The notes under the pieces were generated by a model. That model was not told the DNA's origin. It did not search any database and saw nothing but the letters and a program-made list of their open reading frames with translations. Shown piece after piece: positions 1 through 7,189 of a stretch of DNA of 7,189 nt; position 1 is the stretch's first letter, and the number at the start of each line of letters is the position of its first letter. The stretch is taken from contig JAQSVY010000128.1 of assembly GCA_029266935.1 (NCBI GenBank), positions 1 through 7,189 of the forward strand, given 5' to 3'. This stretch comes from Burkholderiales bacterium. Its GTDB lineage: Bacteria; Pseudomonadota; Gammaproteobacteria; Burkholderiales; SG8-39. Position numbers and translations under genes: made by a program.

Positions 1-615
1 CGCCTTCACGCCGTAGCGCGCGGCGCGCTCGTGGCGCGCCTGCAGCCAGGGCTCGTCGAGCTGGATCACGTCGGCGCCCGCGGCCTTGAGGTCGCGGATT
101 TCCTCGTTCACCGCAGCCGCGAAGGCCATCGCCACCGCCTCCTCATCGCCGTAGTGGTCGTCCTGCGCCTGCTGCGTCATCGTAAACGGGCCGGGCAGCG
201 TGATCTTGATGCGCCTGGTGGTGTTTCTCCTCAGGAATTCGACATCGCTGACTTCTACTGCGCGCTTGCGCCGGATCGGCCCGGCGATGCGCGGCACTGG
301 GATCGGCCGGCCGCTGCGGTTGATGGTAGTGCCCGGATGTTCGATGTCGATGCCCTCGAGCGCGGTGGCGAAGCGGTTCGAGTAGCTTTCGCGCCGCATC
401 TCGCCATCGGTGATGATGTCGATGCCGGCGCGCTCCATGTCGCGGATCGCGAGCAGCGTCGCGTCGTCCTGCGCCTGCTCGAGGTAAGCCGGCGCGACGC
501 GCCAGATCTCCGGCGCCCGCACGCGCGGCACCTTGCCGCCCAGGGCCTCGCGGTTTATGAGCCAGTGCGGCTGGGGGTAGCTGCCGACGACGGTGGTGGG
601 GAGCAGGTCCTTCAT
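1..615 (-). CDS. Cobalamin-independent methionine synthase-like (MetE C-terminal domain family), partial
   Basis: The reverse complement from ATG at 615 reads 205 codons to the window edge without a stop; the C-terminus is missing. Recognisable MetE catalytic-barrel motifs: TTVVGSYPQP (residues 7-16, the homocysteine-side loop that opens the MetE C-terminal domain), ITDGE (68-72), ITLPGPFT (138-145) and IQLDEPWL (184-191). The protein begins directly at the catalytic domain, so it is a stand-alone 'core' MetE-type protein (typically about 340-370 aa), not the full two-domain enzyme of about 750 aa. Family members transfer a methyl group to homocysteine or related thiols in the cytoplasm; some short forms take it from a methylcobalamin protein rather than methyl-folate. 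The zinc ligands expected after the DEP motif lie beyond the edge, so activity cannot be judged. No Shine-Dalgarno is obvious before the ATG. It is divergent from the lipoprotein gene. Family assignment is firm; methyl donor and acceptor are unknown. Confidence 0.88.
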   Translation of the reverse strand, partial: MKDLLPTTVVGSYPQPHWLINREALGGKVPRVRAPEIWRVAPAYLEQAQDDATLLAIRDMERAGIDIITDGEMRRESYSNRFATALEGIDIEHPGTTINRSGRPIPVPRIAGPIRRKRAVEVSDVEFLRRNTTRRIKITLPGPFTMTQQAQDDHYGDEEAVAMAFAAAVNEEIRDLKAAGADVIQLDEPWLQARHERAARYGVKA

Positions 616-621
616 GCGCCG

Positions 622-627
622 ATCTTA
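622..627 (-). promoter_or_regulatory. Possible -10 hexamer close to the metE-like start
   Basis: On the minus strand the sequence TAAGAT (within GTATAAGATC) ends exactly six bases before the ATG at 615, a TANNNT-N6-ATG arrangement. If it is used as a -10 element, transcription would start at or next to the start codon, giving a leaderless or nearly leaderless mRNA, which would fit the absence of a Shine-Dalgarno. No -35 match lies at 16-18 bases. An A/T-rich hexamer can occur by chance, so this is tentative. Confidence 0.25.
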
Positions 628-639
628 TACGCGCAGTTG

Positions 640-667
640 AAAAAAACGCCCCGGCGTCAGCCAGGCG
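640..667 (-). terminator. Terminator-like hairpin with T7 tract, upstream of the metE-like gene
   Basis: Read on the minus strand, CGCCTGGC (667-660), loop TGAC (659-656) and GCCGGGGCG (655-647) form an 8-bp stem: seven G-C pairs, one G-T pair and one bulged G (652). Seven T's (646-640) follow directly, which is the classic form of a rho-independent terminator. It ends 24 bases before the metE-like ATG and points toward it, with no minus-strand gene visible upstream. It could be an attenuator in the leader of that gene, the end of a small minus-strand RNA, or a guard against antisense transcription from the lipoprotein side. The structure was paired by hand; no folding energy was computed. 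Confidence 0.55.
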
Positions 668-820
668 ACAGTTTCGCGCAACGTTACACGGATACCGTTG
701 TGGCGACCCGGCGACAGGTCCGGCCGGCCTATGCCTTGCGGGTAGAGGGAGGAGCGCTGCGGCGCGGAAACTACGCAGCCGCGGGCCCAAAGCTTGCTGC
801 CCCACCCTTACCCCAACCAC

Positions 821-825
821 GGAGG
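821..825 (+). promoter_or_regulatory. Shine-Dalgarno GGAGG for the lipoprotein gene
   Basis: GGAGG lies seven bases before the ATG at 833. This fixes the start there rather than at the in-frame TTG at 794, and places the signal peptide at the N-terminus. Confidence 0.85.
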
Positions 826-832
826 CGAACAC

Positions 833-1237
833 ATGAAACTTCCAATTCTTGCAGCTGCTGTTTCCGTAGCCTTGGGCCTCGCGGCCTGCGGCGACAACAA
901 CACGGGCCGCACGGCGCGCGACACTGCCACCCCGCCCTCGGGCGCGGCGTCCTCGTCCGGCTCCACCACCACTTCGCCCTCGACCGCCCCGTCCTCGCCC
1001 TCGGGCGCGGCCTCTTCCTCGGGCGCGGCATCCGGCTCGATGAGCACCGACGAGAAGAAGAAGAGCGCCGGCGGCGGCGCGTCGACCAGCCCGAGCAGCA
1101 GCTCGGCGTCGGGCACGACGAGCGGCTCCGCGGGCGCGGGCGCGACGACCGGCAGCTCGCCGAGCACCAGCAGCCAGCCCTCGAGCTCCAGCTCCTCGGC
1201 TACGACCACCGAAGAGAAGGACAAGGCGAGCAAGTAA
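833..1237 (+). CDS. Small Ser/Thr/Gly/Ala-rich lipoprotein, function unknown
   Basis: A 134-aa protein. Residues 1-19 are a type II (lipoprotein) signal peptide: Lys2, a hydrophobic core, and lipobox LAAC at 16-19, so Cys19 would be lipidated and become the mature N-terminus. Gly follows at +2, with no Asp retention signal, so export to the outer membrane is more likely than inner-membrane retention. The mature part is almost entirely Ser, Thr, Gly, Ala and Pro with no predicted fold. It contains a repeated PSGAASSSG block (residues 35-43 and 56-64) and two charged clusters, DEKKK near residue 74 and EEKDK near the C-terminus. It is probably disordered and may act as a flexible surface or periplasmic tether. 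I recognise no family. The signal peptide, strong Shine-Dalgarno and dedicated terminator at 1254-1290 argue that it is a real monocistronic gene despite its low complexity. Confidence 0.8.
   Translation: MKLPILAAAVSVALGLAACGDNNTGRTARDTATPPSGAASSSGSTTTSPSTAPSSPSGAASSSGAASGSMSTDEKKKSAGGGASTSPSSSSASGTTSGSAGAGATTGSSPSTSSQPSSSSSSATTTEEKDKASK
935..1029 (+). repeat. Imperfect direct repeats within the lipoprotein gene
   Basis: The 14-base string CCCTCGGGCGCGGC occurs at 935-948 and 998-1011, 63 bases (21 codons) apart. A third copy at 1016-1029 differs only at its first base. The first two are in frame and encode PSGAAS; the third encodes SSGAAS. The surrounding serine codons (TCC, TCG, AGC) keep the tract repetitive, which makes it prone to length change by slippage. 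Confidence 0.7.
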
Positions 1238-1253
1238 GCTTTCCCCGCAGTTC

Positions 1254-1290
1254 AAGAGGCCGCGCGCCCGTGAGGGCGTGCGGCCTTTAT
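1254..1290 (+). terminator. Rho-independent terminator of the lipoprotein gene
   Basis: GGCCGCGCGCCC (1258-1269), loop GTGA (1270-1273) and GGGCGTGCGGCC (1274-1285) pair over 12 bp with a single G-T wobble. TTTAT follows, and the preceding A can extend the stem into the T tract. It begins about 17 bases after the lipoprotein stop. The T tract is short, but the stem is very stable. It sits only 10 bases before the ATG of the next gene, so that gene needs readthrough or a promoter overlapping the terminator's tail. Confidence 0.85.
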
Positions 1291-1293
1291 CAT
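1288..1293 (+). promoter_or_regulatory. Possible -10 hexamer close to the panE-like start
   Basis: TATCAT (five of six matches to TATAAT) ends six bases before the ATG at 1300, overlapping the tail of the terminator. A transcript from it would begin at about the start codon and would have no Shine-Dalgarno, consistent with none being visible. No -35 match is seen at 16-18 bases. The spacing equals that of the TAAGAT hexamer before the metE-like gene. Confidence 0.25.
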
Positions 1294-1299
1294 TTGTGG

Positions 1300-2263
1300 A
1301 TGAATATCTGCGTGTACGGCGCCGGCGCAGTCGGCGGCCATATCGCCGCGCGCCTGGCCGCCGCGGGTAGCGAGGTTTCCGTGGTGGCGAGGGGCGCGCA
1401 TCTCGCAGCCATCAGGAAGAACGGCCTCAAGCTTATCCGGGGTGACGAAACCATTTCAGCGAAGCTCAAGGCGAGCGAGCGGGCGGCCGACCTCGGGCCG
1501 CAGGACTTCGTCCTCGTCACCCTGAAGGCGAACGTGCTCGGCGCCTTCGCCGAGGCCTGCGCGCCGCTGCTCGGCCCGCGCACCGCGGTGGCGTTCGTGC
1601 AGAACGGCATCCCGTGGTGGTACGCCCGGGAGATCGAGCGGCTCGACCCGGGCGGCAGGCTGGCGCGCGCCATTTCCGCCGAGCGCATCCTCGGCGGCGT
1701 CGCCTACTCGGCGAACGATGTCGTCGAGCCCGGCGTCGTCCTCAACCACGTGCCCAACAGCAATATGATTGTCGTCGGGGAGGCAAGTAATGAGAGTTCT
1801 CCCCGTGTACTGAAACTGAGGTCCTTGCTGGAGCAGGCAGGCATGTCCTCTCCTGCCGTGGAGGACATCCGCCAGGCGATCTGGAGCAAGCTCACCGTGA
1901 ACCTCGGCACCTCGACGCTGTGCACGATCACCGGCGCCAACATCGCCGAGGTGGCGCTCGAACCCGCGGCTCGCGGAGCTCGCGGCGCGCCTGGGCTCCG
2001 AGGGGCGCGCCATCGCCGCCGCGCTCGGCGTGGCGATCGAGCGCGCGCCGCAGCGCCCCGGCGGCGGGCAATCCTCGGGCATGATCCAGCACAAGCCCTC
2101 GATGCTGCAGGACTACGAGCGCGGCCGGCCGATGGAGATCGACGCGCAGTTCATGGCGCCGCTCGCGCTGGCGCGGCAGAAAGGCGTGCCGGTGCCGACG
2201 CTCGAGACGGTCGCGGCCCTCGTCGCCTTCAAGGCGGCGGCCAAGGGCTTGTACATCCCTTGA
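1300..2263 (+). CDS. Ketopantoate reductase (PanE/ApbA) family protein, frameshifted (possible pseudogene)
   Basis: The N-terminal part, from ATG at 1300, has the Rossmann NAD(P)-binding motif YGAGAVGG at residues 5-12 and the KLTVNLGTSTLCTITG segment with the likely catalytic Lys197. Homology stops in that frame after ALEP. The remainder continues in the next frame as PRLAELAARLGSEG, then KPSMLQDYERGRPMEID and GVPVPTLET, to TGA at 2261-2263. Removing one C from the CCC at 1963-1965 gives a continuous protein of about 320 aa, normal for the family. PanE reduces 2-dehydropantoate to pantoate with NADPH in pantothenate/CoA synthesis. Here the usual Asn-Gly after EID is replaced (EIDAQFMAP), and the gene adjoins a CoA ligase, so it may be a paralog acting on another 2-oxo acid. 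The conserved Glu of GRPMEID (Glu279 after correction) is kept. The shift may be a sequencing error or a true lesion. The start is fixed by the Rossmann motif; no Shine-Dalgarno is visible. Confidence 0.82.
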
Positions 2264-3623
2264 GGCTGGAGCAGCTCCTCTTCTCGCACGCCGAGCGCAC
2301 GCCCGAGCGCATCGCCGTCGTCGCCGGGGACAGAAAGATCTCTTATCGGGAGCTTGCCCGCTCGGTCAGGGCAATAGCCAATGGACTGAAGAGAAGCGTC
2401 CGGCCCGGCGACCGAGTGGCCATCCACCTGCCGAACGGCATCGAGTTCGTGCAGCTCTTCTACGCCACCCTCGCTGCCGGCGCTTCCGTGGTGCCGATCA
2501 ACACCCGCCTCGCGTCGCCCGAGATCGAGCACATCCTCGCGGATGCGAAGCCGGCACTGCTGCTGGATGCAGTCAAACAATTCCAGTCTGGAAAAGCAGA
2601 AGCGGCCGAACCGCAAAGCAACGAAGAGTGCGTGATCCTCTACACATCCGGCACCACGGGGAAGCCCAAGGGGGCGATCAACACGCACGCTAATGTCATC
2701 GTGCAGAACGTCTACCAGCACGCGATCGCCTGGGGCATCGGCAGCGGCGACGTCTTCCTCGCCACGACGCCGCTCGCGCACCGCGCCGGCATCGCGCGCC
2801 TGGCGAATGCGCTCGGCCTGGGCGGCACGCTGGTGGCGATGGCGAAATTCGACGCCGCTGCCGCGCTCGAGGCGATCGCGCGCGAGCGTGTGAGCGTCGC
2901 CGGGCTGCCGCCGACGGTGCTGCGCATGATGCTGCCCGAGCTCCGGCGCGAGCCGAAGCGCTGCGCCGCGCTGCGCACGGTCATCGTATCGGCCGAGGCG
3001 TTTCCGATGAGCCTGCTTCACGCGATGAACGAAGTGCTTCCGGACGTCGAGTTCCATGCGGTGTACGGGATGTCGGAAGCGGCGGTCAGCACCGCCAGCC
3101 AGGCCGAGATGCTCGAGCGGCCGGGAACGGCGGGGCGGCCGTTCCCGGGGATCGAGGTCGCCCTCGACGAGGACGAGCTGCTGGTGCGCGGGGAGTTCGC
3201 GGTGATGAAGGGCTACCTCGGCGAGCCGGAAGTGCCCCGCGGCGGCTGGTTCCGCACCGGCGACCTCGCGAGGCGCGACGGTGACGGCTACCTCTACGTC
3301 GTCGACCGCAAGAAGGACATGGTGGTGAGCGGTGGCTACAAGGTGTACTCGAAGGAGCTCGAGCAGGTGCTGATGCAGCATCCGGGCATCGAGGACGCGG
3401 CGGTGGTGGGCGTACCCGACGCCACCTACGGCGAGGCGGTGGTGGCCGTCATCCAGCCGCGGGCGGGGCAAAAATTGCTCGCGGAAGACGTGGTAGAACA
3501 CTGCCGCGCCCGTCTCGCCGGCTACAAGAAGCCGCGGCGCGTGGTCTTCGTCGATGCGCTGCCGAAGAATTCCGTCGGCAAGGTGGTGAAGCGCGAGCTT
3601 CGGATTAGAATCGAAGCCGCGCC

Positions 3624-3645
<22 letters not shown>
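2260..3645 (+). CDS. AMP-forming acyl-CoA synthetase/ligase (ANL superfamily)
   Basis: A 461-aa adenylate-forming enzyme that activates a carboxylic acid with ATP and transfers it to CoA in the cytoplasm. Core motifs are intact: P-loop YTSGTTGKPKG (residues 128-138), YGMSEA (269-274), GWFRTGDLA (329-337, with ribose-binding Asp335), hinge region DRKKDMVVSGGYK (349-361) and C-terminal PKNSVGK with the catalytic Lys441. Both the large N-domain and the mobile C-domain are present. It is shorter than the usual 500-550 aa, mainly because the linker before the P-loop (about residues 100-126) is compressed and Lys/Gln/Glu-rich. Start: TTG at 2260, which overlaps the TGA of the panE-like gene (TTGA) and directly precedes conserved sequence; AAGGG at 2243-2247 may act as a distant Shine-Dalgarno. 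Because the frameshifted panE frame is also open here, an automatic caller may fuse the two. The substrate cannot be read from the sequence; a fatty or aryl acid is possible. Confidence 0.88.
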
Positions 3646-5913
<2,268 letters not shown>

Positions 5914-5915
<2 letters not shown>

Positions 5916-5918
5916 GGA
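5914..5918 (+). promoter_or_regulatory. Shine-Dalgarno GAGGA for the Rcp1-like receiver
   Basis: GAGGA starts inside the kinase stop codon (TGA, 5913-5915) and lies seven bases before the ATG at 5926, supporting that start and translational coupling to the kinase. Confidence 0.75.
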
Positions 5919-5925
5919 ACGCGCA

Positions 5926-6375
5926 ATGAGCAGAGGCGGAAGGCCGGTCGAGATCCTGCTGGTGGAAGACAACCCCGGTGACGAGCGCCTGACGCGCGAG
6001 GCGCTGAAGGAGGGCAAGGTGTACAACAACTTTCACTGGGTGAAGGACGGGGTGGAGGCCATGGAGTTCCTGCGCCGCCAGGGCAGCTACAAGGATGCGC
6101 CGCGGCCGGACATCGTGCTGCTCGACCTGAACCTGCCGAAGAAGGACGGGCGCGAGGTGCTGCAGGAGATCAAGACCGACGAGGACCTGAAGCGCATTCC
6201 CGTCGTGGTGCTCACCACCTCCAAGGCCGAGGAGGACGTGCTGCGCACCTACAACCTGCACGCCAACTGCTACGTGACCAAGCCGGTCGACCTGGAGAAG
6301 TTCATCGTCGTGGTGAAGTCGATCGATGTCTTCTGGCTCACCGTCGTCACGCTCCCGCCCAGCAGCAATGAATGA
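5926..6375 (+). CDS. Single-domain response regulator, Rcp1-like
   Basis: A 149-aa protein consisting only of a receiver domain. Acidic pocket Glu14/Asp15 in [10 protein letters not shown], phospho-acceptor Asp67 in LLDLNLP, switch Thr97 in VVLTTSK and Lys119 in YVTKPVD are all present. The DNPGD loop, the LNLPKKDG segment and the C-terminal FWLTVV..LPP are typical of the Rcp1 group, first known as partner of cyanobacterial phytochrome kinases and widespread as the neighbour of PAS/HisKA kinases. With no output domain, it probably works by protein-protein interaction or as a phosphate carrier or sink. It lies 10 bases after the kinase, its probable phosphodonor, and its TGA overlaps the next ATG (ATGA), so the three genes should be made together. 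Confidence 0.93.
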   Translation: MSRGGRPVEILLVEDNPGDERLTREALKEGKVYNNFHWVKDGVEAMEFLRRQGSYKDAPRPDIVLLDLNLPKKDGREVLQEIKTDEDLKRIPVVVLTTSKAEEDVLRTYNLHANCYVTKPVDLEKFIVVVKSIDVFWLTVVTLPPSSNE

Positions 6376-7189
6376 ATAGGGTCCTCCTCATCGAAGACAA
6401 CCCTGGAGACGCGCGCCTCATCCAGGCGATGATCGAGGAGGAGGAGGGCGCGCCCTTCGTGCTGCAGTTCGCCGACCGGCTCTCGCTCGGCCTGGAGCAC
6501 CTCTCGGCGAGCGAGACGGCGCTGGTGCTGCTCGACCTGTCGCTGCCGGACAGCTTCGGCCTGGAGACCTTCGCCAAGGTCTACGCGCACTCGCCCACCG
6601 TGCCGATCATCGTGCTCACCGGCACCGACGACGCCACGGTGGCGCTCTCGGCGGTGAAGAGCGGCGCGCAGGACTACCTGGTCAAGAACCGGCTCGACCG
6701 CGAGCTGCTGCTGCGCTCGATGCACTACTCGATCGAGCGCAAGCGCTACCAGGTGCAGCTCGAGCACCAGGCGAACTACGACGCGCTCACCGGCCTGCCG
6801 AACCGCAGCCTGCTGCACGACCGCCTCAAGCAGGCGGTCTACGCGCAACGCAACCCGCGCAACATCGCGGTGGTGTTCATGGATCTCGACCACTTCAAGT
6901 TCGTGAATGACAGCCTCGGGCACTCGGCGGGCGACAAGCTGCTGAAGGCGATGGCCGAGCGCTTGCGCGCGACGCTGCGCGAGGGCGACACGGTGGGGCG
7001 CGTCGGTGGCGACGAGTTCGTGCTCATCCTCGCCGACCAGAGCAACGAAGAGGTGATCTTCCGCGGCATGCAGAGGATCACTGCCAAGGTTGCCGAGCCG
7101 ATCACCGTCGAGGGCAAGGAGTTCTACGTCACCTGCAGCGCCGGCATCAGCCTCTACCCGCAGGACGGGACCGACGTCGACACGCTGCT
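6372..7189 (+). CDS. Response regulator with GGDEF (diguanylate cyclase) domain, partial
   Basis: From ATG at 6372, 272 codons are open to the window edge. Residues 1-115 are a receiver: Glu8/Asp9 in [10 protein letters not shown], phospho-acceptor Asp55 in LLDLSLP, Thr83 and Lys105. After a helical linker comes a GGDEF domain, starting at [10 protein letters not shown] (136-145), with metal-binding FMDLDHFK (169-176), ND (179-180) and an intact active site GGDEF (212-216). The inhibitory I-site RxxD (REGD, 203-206) is five residues upstream, as in PleD. The protein should therefore make c-di-GMP from two GTP, controlled by phosphorylation and by product inhibition. The C-terminus is missing; an EAL domain could follow. 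The ATG overlaps the TGA of the Rcp1-like gene by four bases. The kinase at 3624 is the likely phosphodonor. Confidence 0.93.
   Translation, partial: MNRVLLIEDNPGDARLIQAMIEEEEGAPFVLQFADRLSLGLEHLSASETALVLLDLSLPDSFGLETFAKVYAHSPTVPIIVLTGTDDATVALSAVKSGAQDYLVKNRLDRELLLRSMHYSIERKRYQVQLEHQANYDALTGLPNRSLLHDRLKQAVYAQRNPRNIAVVFMDLDHFKFVNDSLGHSAGDKLLKAMAERLRATLREGDTVGRVGGDEFVLILADQSNEEVIFRGMQRITAKVAEPITVEGKEFYVTCSAGISLYPQDGTDVDTL

Larger units (their letters stand above)
616..832. other. Divergent intergenic region between metE-like and lipoprotein genes
   Basis: No coding frame here looks real. It should hold the promoters of both flanking genes. Visible elements are the minus-strand terminator-like hairpin at 640-667, a TANNNT hexamer at 622-627 (minus), a plus-strand Shine-Dalgarno at 821-825, and a GC-rich inverted repeat with 6-bp arms at 756-761 and 774-779 (GCTGCG/CGCAGC, 12-base loop). 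That inverted repeat could be an RNA hairpin on either strand or an operator. I found no convincing sigma70 -35/-10 pair for the plus-strand gene. The tract 741-761 contains a purine-rich GGAGGAGCGCTGC string that recalls SAH-riboswitch cores, but the rest of that consensus is not present. Confidence 0.5.

Noticed and set aside
690..750. Cobalamin riboswitch on the minus strand (GGACCTGTC and CCCGCAA strings)
   Set aside because: Fragments recall the B12 box and P6 region, but order, spacing and other conserved parts do not fit; a covariance search would decide.
741..800. SAH riboswitch on the plus strand (GAGGAGCGCTGC-like core)
   Set aside because: Only the first conserved segment resembles the consensus; the following CAGGCTCGG-like segment is missing and the downstream gene is an unrelated lipoprotein.
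808..1233. Minus-strand 141-aa open frame antisense to the lipoprotein gene
   Set aside because: Its openness follows from the Ser/Gly repeats on the other strand; no Shine-Dalgarno, signal peptide or motif supports it, unlike the plus-strand lipoprotein.
143..1255. Minus-strand 370-aa open frame
   Set aside because: Arg/Ala/Gly-rich shadow sequence out of frame with the metE-like gene, whose MetE motifs are in another frame.
31..1299. Plus-strand open frame continuous with the panE-like frame
   Set aside because: It is antisense to the metE-like gene, crosses the intergenic region, and overlaps the lipoprotein gene out of frame; it has no homology-like motif and is Arg-rich as expected of a GC-rich shadow frame.
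2113..3501. Minus-strand 462-aa open frame antisense to the ligase
   Set aside because: No domain motif; the plus-strand ligase has every expected core motif.
3606..3611. TAGAAT as a -10 for a separate kinase promoter
   Set aside because: It is close to consensus but has no -35 at the right distance and lies inside the end of the ligase gene; gene overlap makes co-transcription simpler.

Overview
The window is high-GC bacterial DNA with tightly packed genes. Strong G/C preference at third codon positions leaves long spurious open frames on both strands. The gene types (stand-alone MetE-like methyltransferase, serine-rich lipoprotein, ketopantoate-reductase paralog, AMP-forming ligase, PAS kinase, Rcp1-type regulator, receiver-GGDEF protein) and the codon use fit a Gram-negative proteobacterium, most likely a betaproteobacterium. 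That placement is an inference from style, not from a marker gene.

Layout. (1) 1-615, minus strand: the N-terminal 205 codons of a cobalamin-independent methionine-synthase-like protein, running off the left edge. (2) 616-832: a divergent intergenic region. It holds a terminator-like hairpin with a T7 tract facing the metE-like gene, a possible -10 hexamer next to that gene's start, and the Shine-Dalgarno of the next gene. (3) 833-1237, plus: a small low-complexity Ser/Thr/Gly/Ala-rich lipoprotein, closed by a strong intrinsic terminator at 1254-1290. (4) 1300-2263, plus: a ketopantoate reductase (PanE/ApbA) family gene broken by an apparent +1 frameshift near 1963-1965. (5) 2260-3645: an AMP-forming acyl-CoA synthetase. 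(6) 3624-5915: a soluble histidine kinase with four PAS domains. (7) 5926-6375: a stand-alone Rcp1-like receiver. (8) 6372-7189: a receiver-GGDEF protein running off the right edge.

Genes 4-8 form one plus-strand chain. The junctions are a TTGA overlap, a 22-base overlap, a 10-base gap and an ATGA overlap, so co-transcription and translational coupling are likely. The last three genes make a coherent module: a cytoplasmic PAS kinase, a single-domain receiver, and a receiver-linked diguanylate cyclase with an intact active site and I-site, so the probable output is c-di-GMP. Why this module is coupled to a PanE-like reductase and an acyl-CoA ligase is not explained by the sequence.

No tRNA, rRNA, CRISPR array, insertion sequence or phage gene was seen. 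The points most worth a second look are the terminator/attenuator upstream of the metE-like gene, the panE frameshift that creates an open PanE-ligase fusion frame, the in-register PAS duplication, matching TANNNT-N6-ATG start arrangements in front of two genes, and recurring patches of A/T-richer codons.
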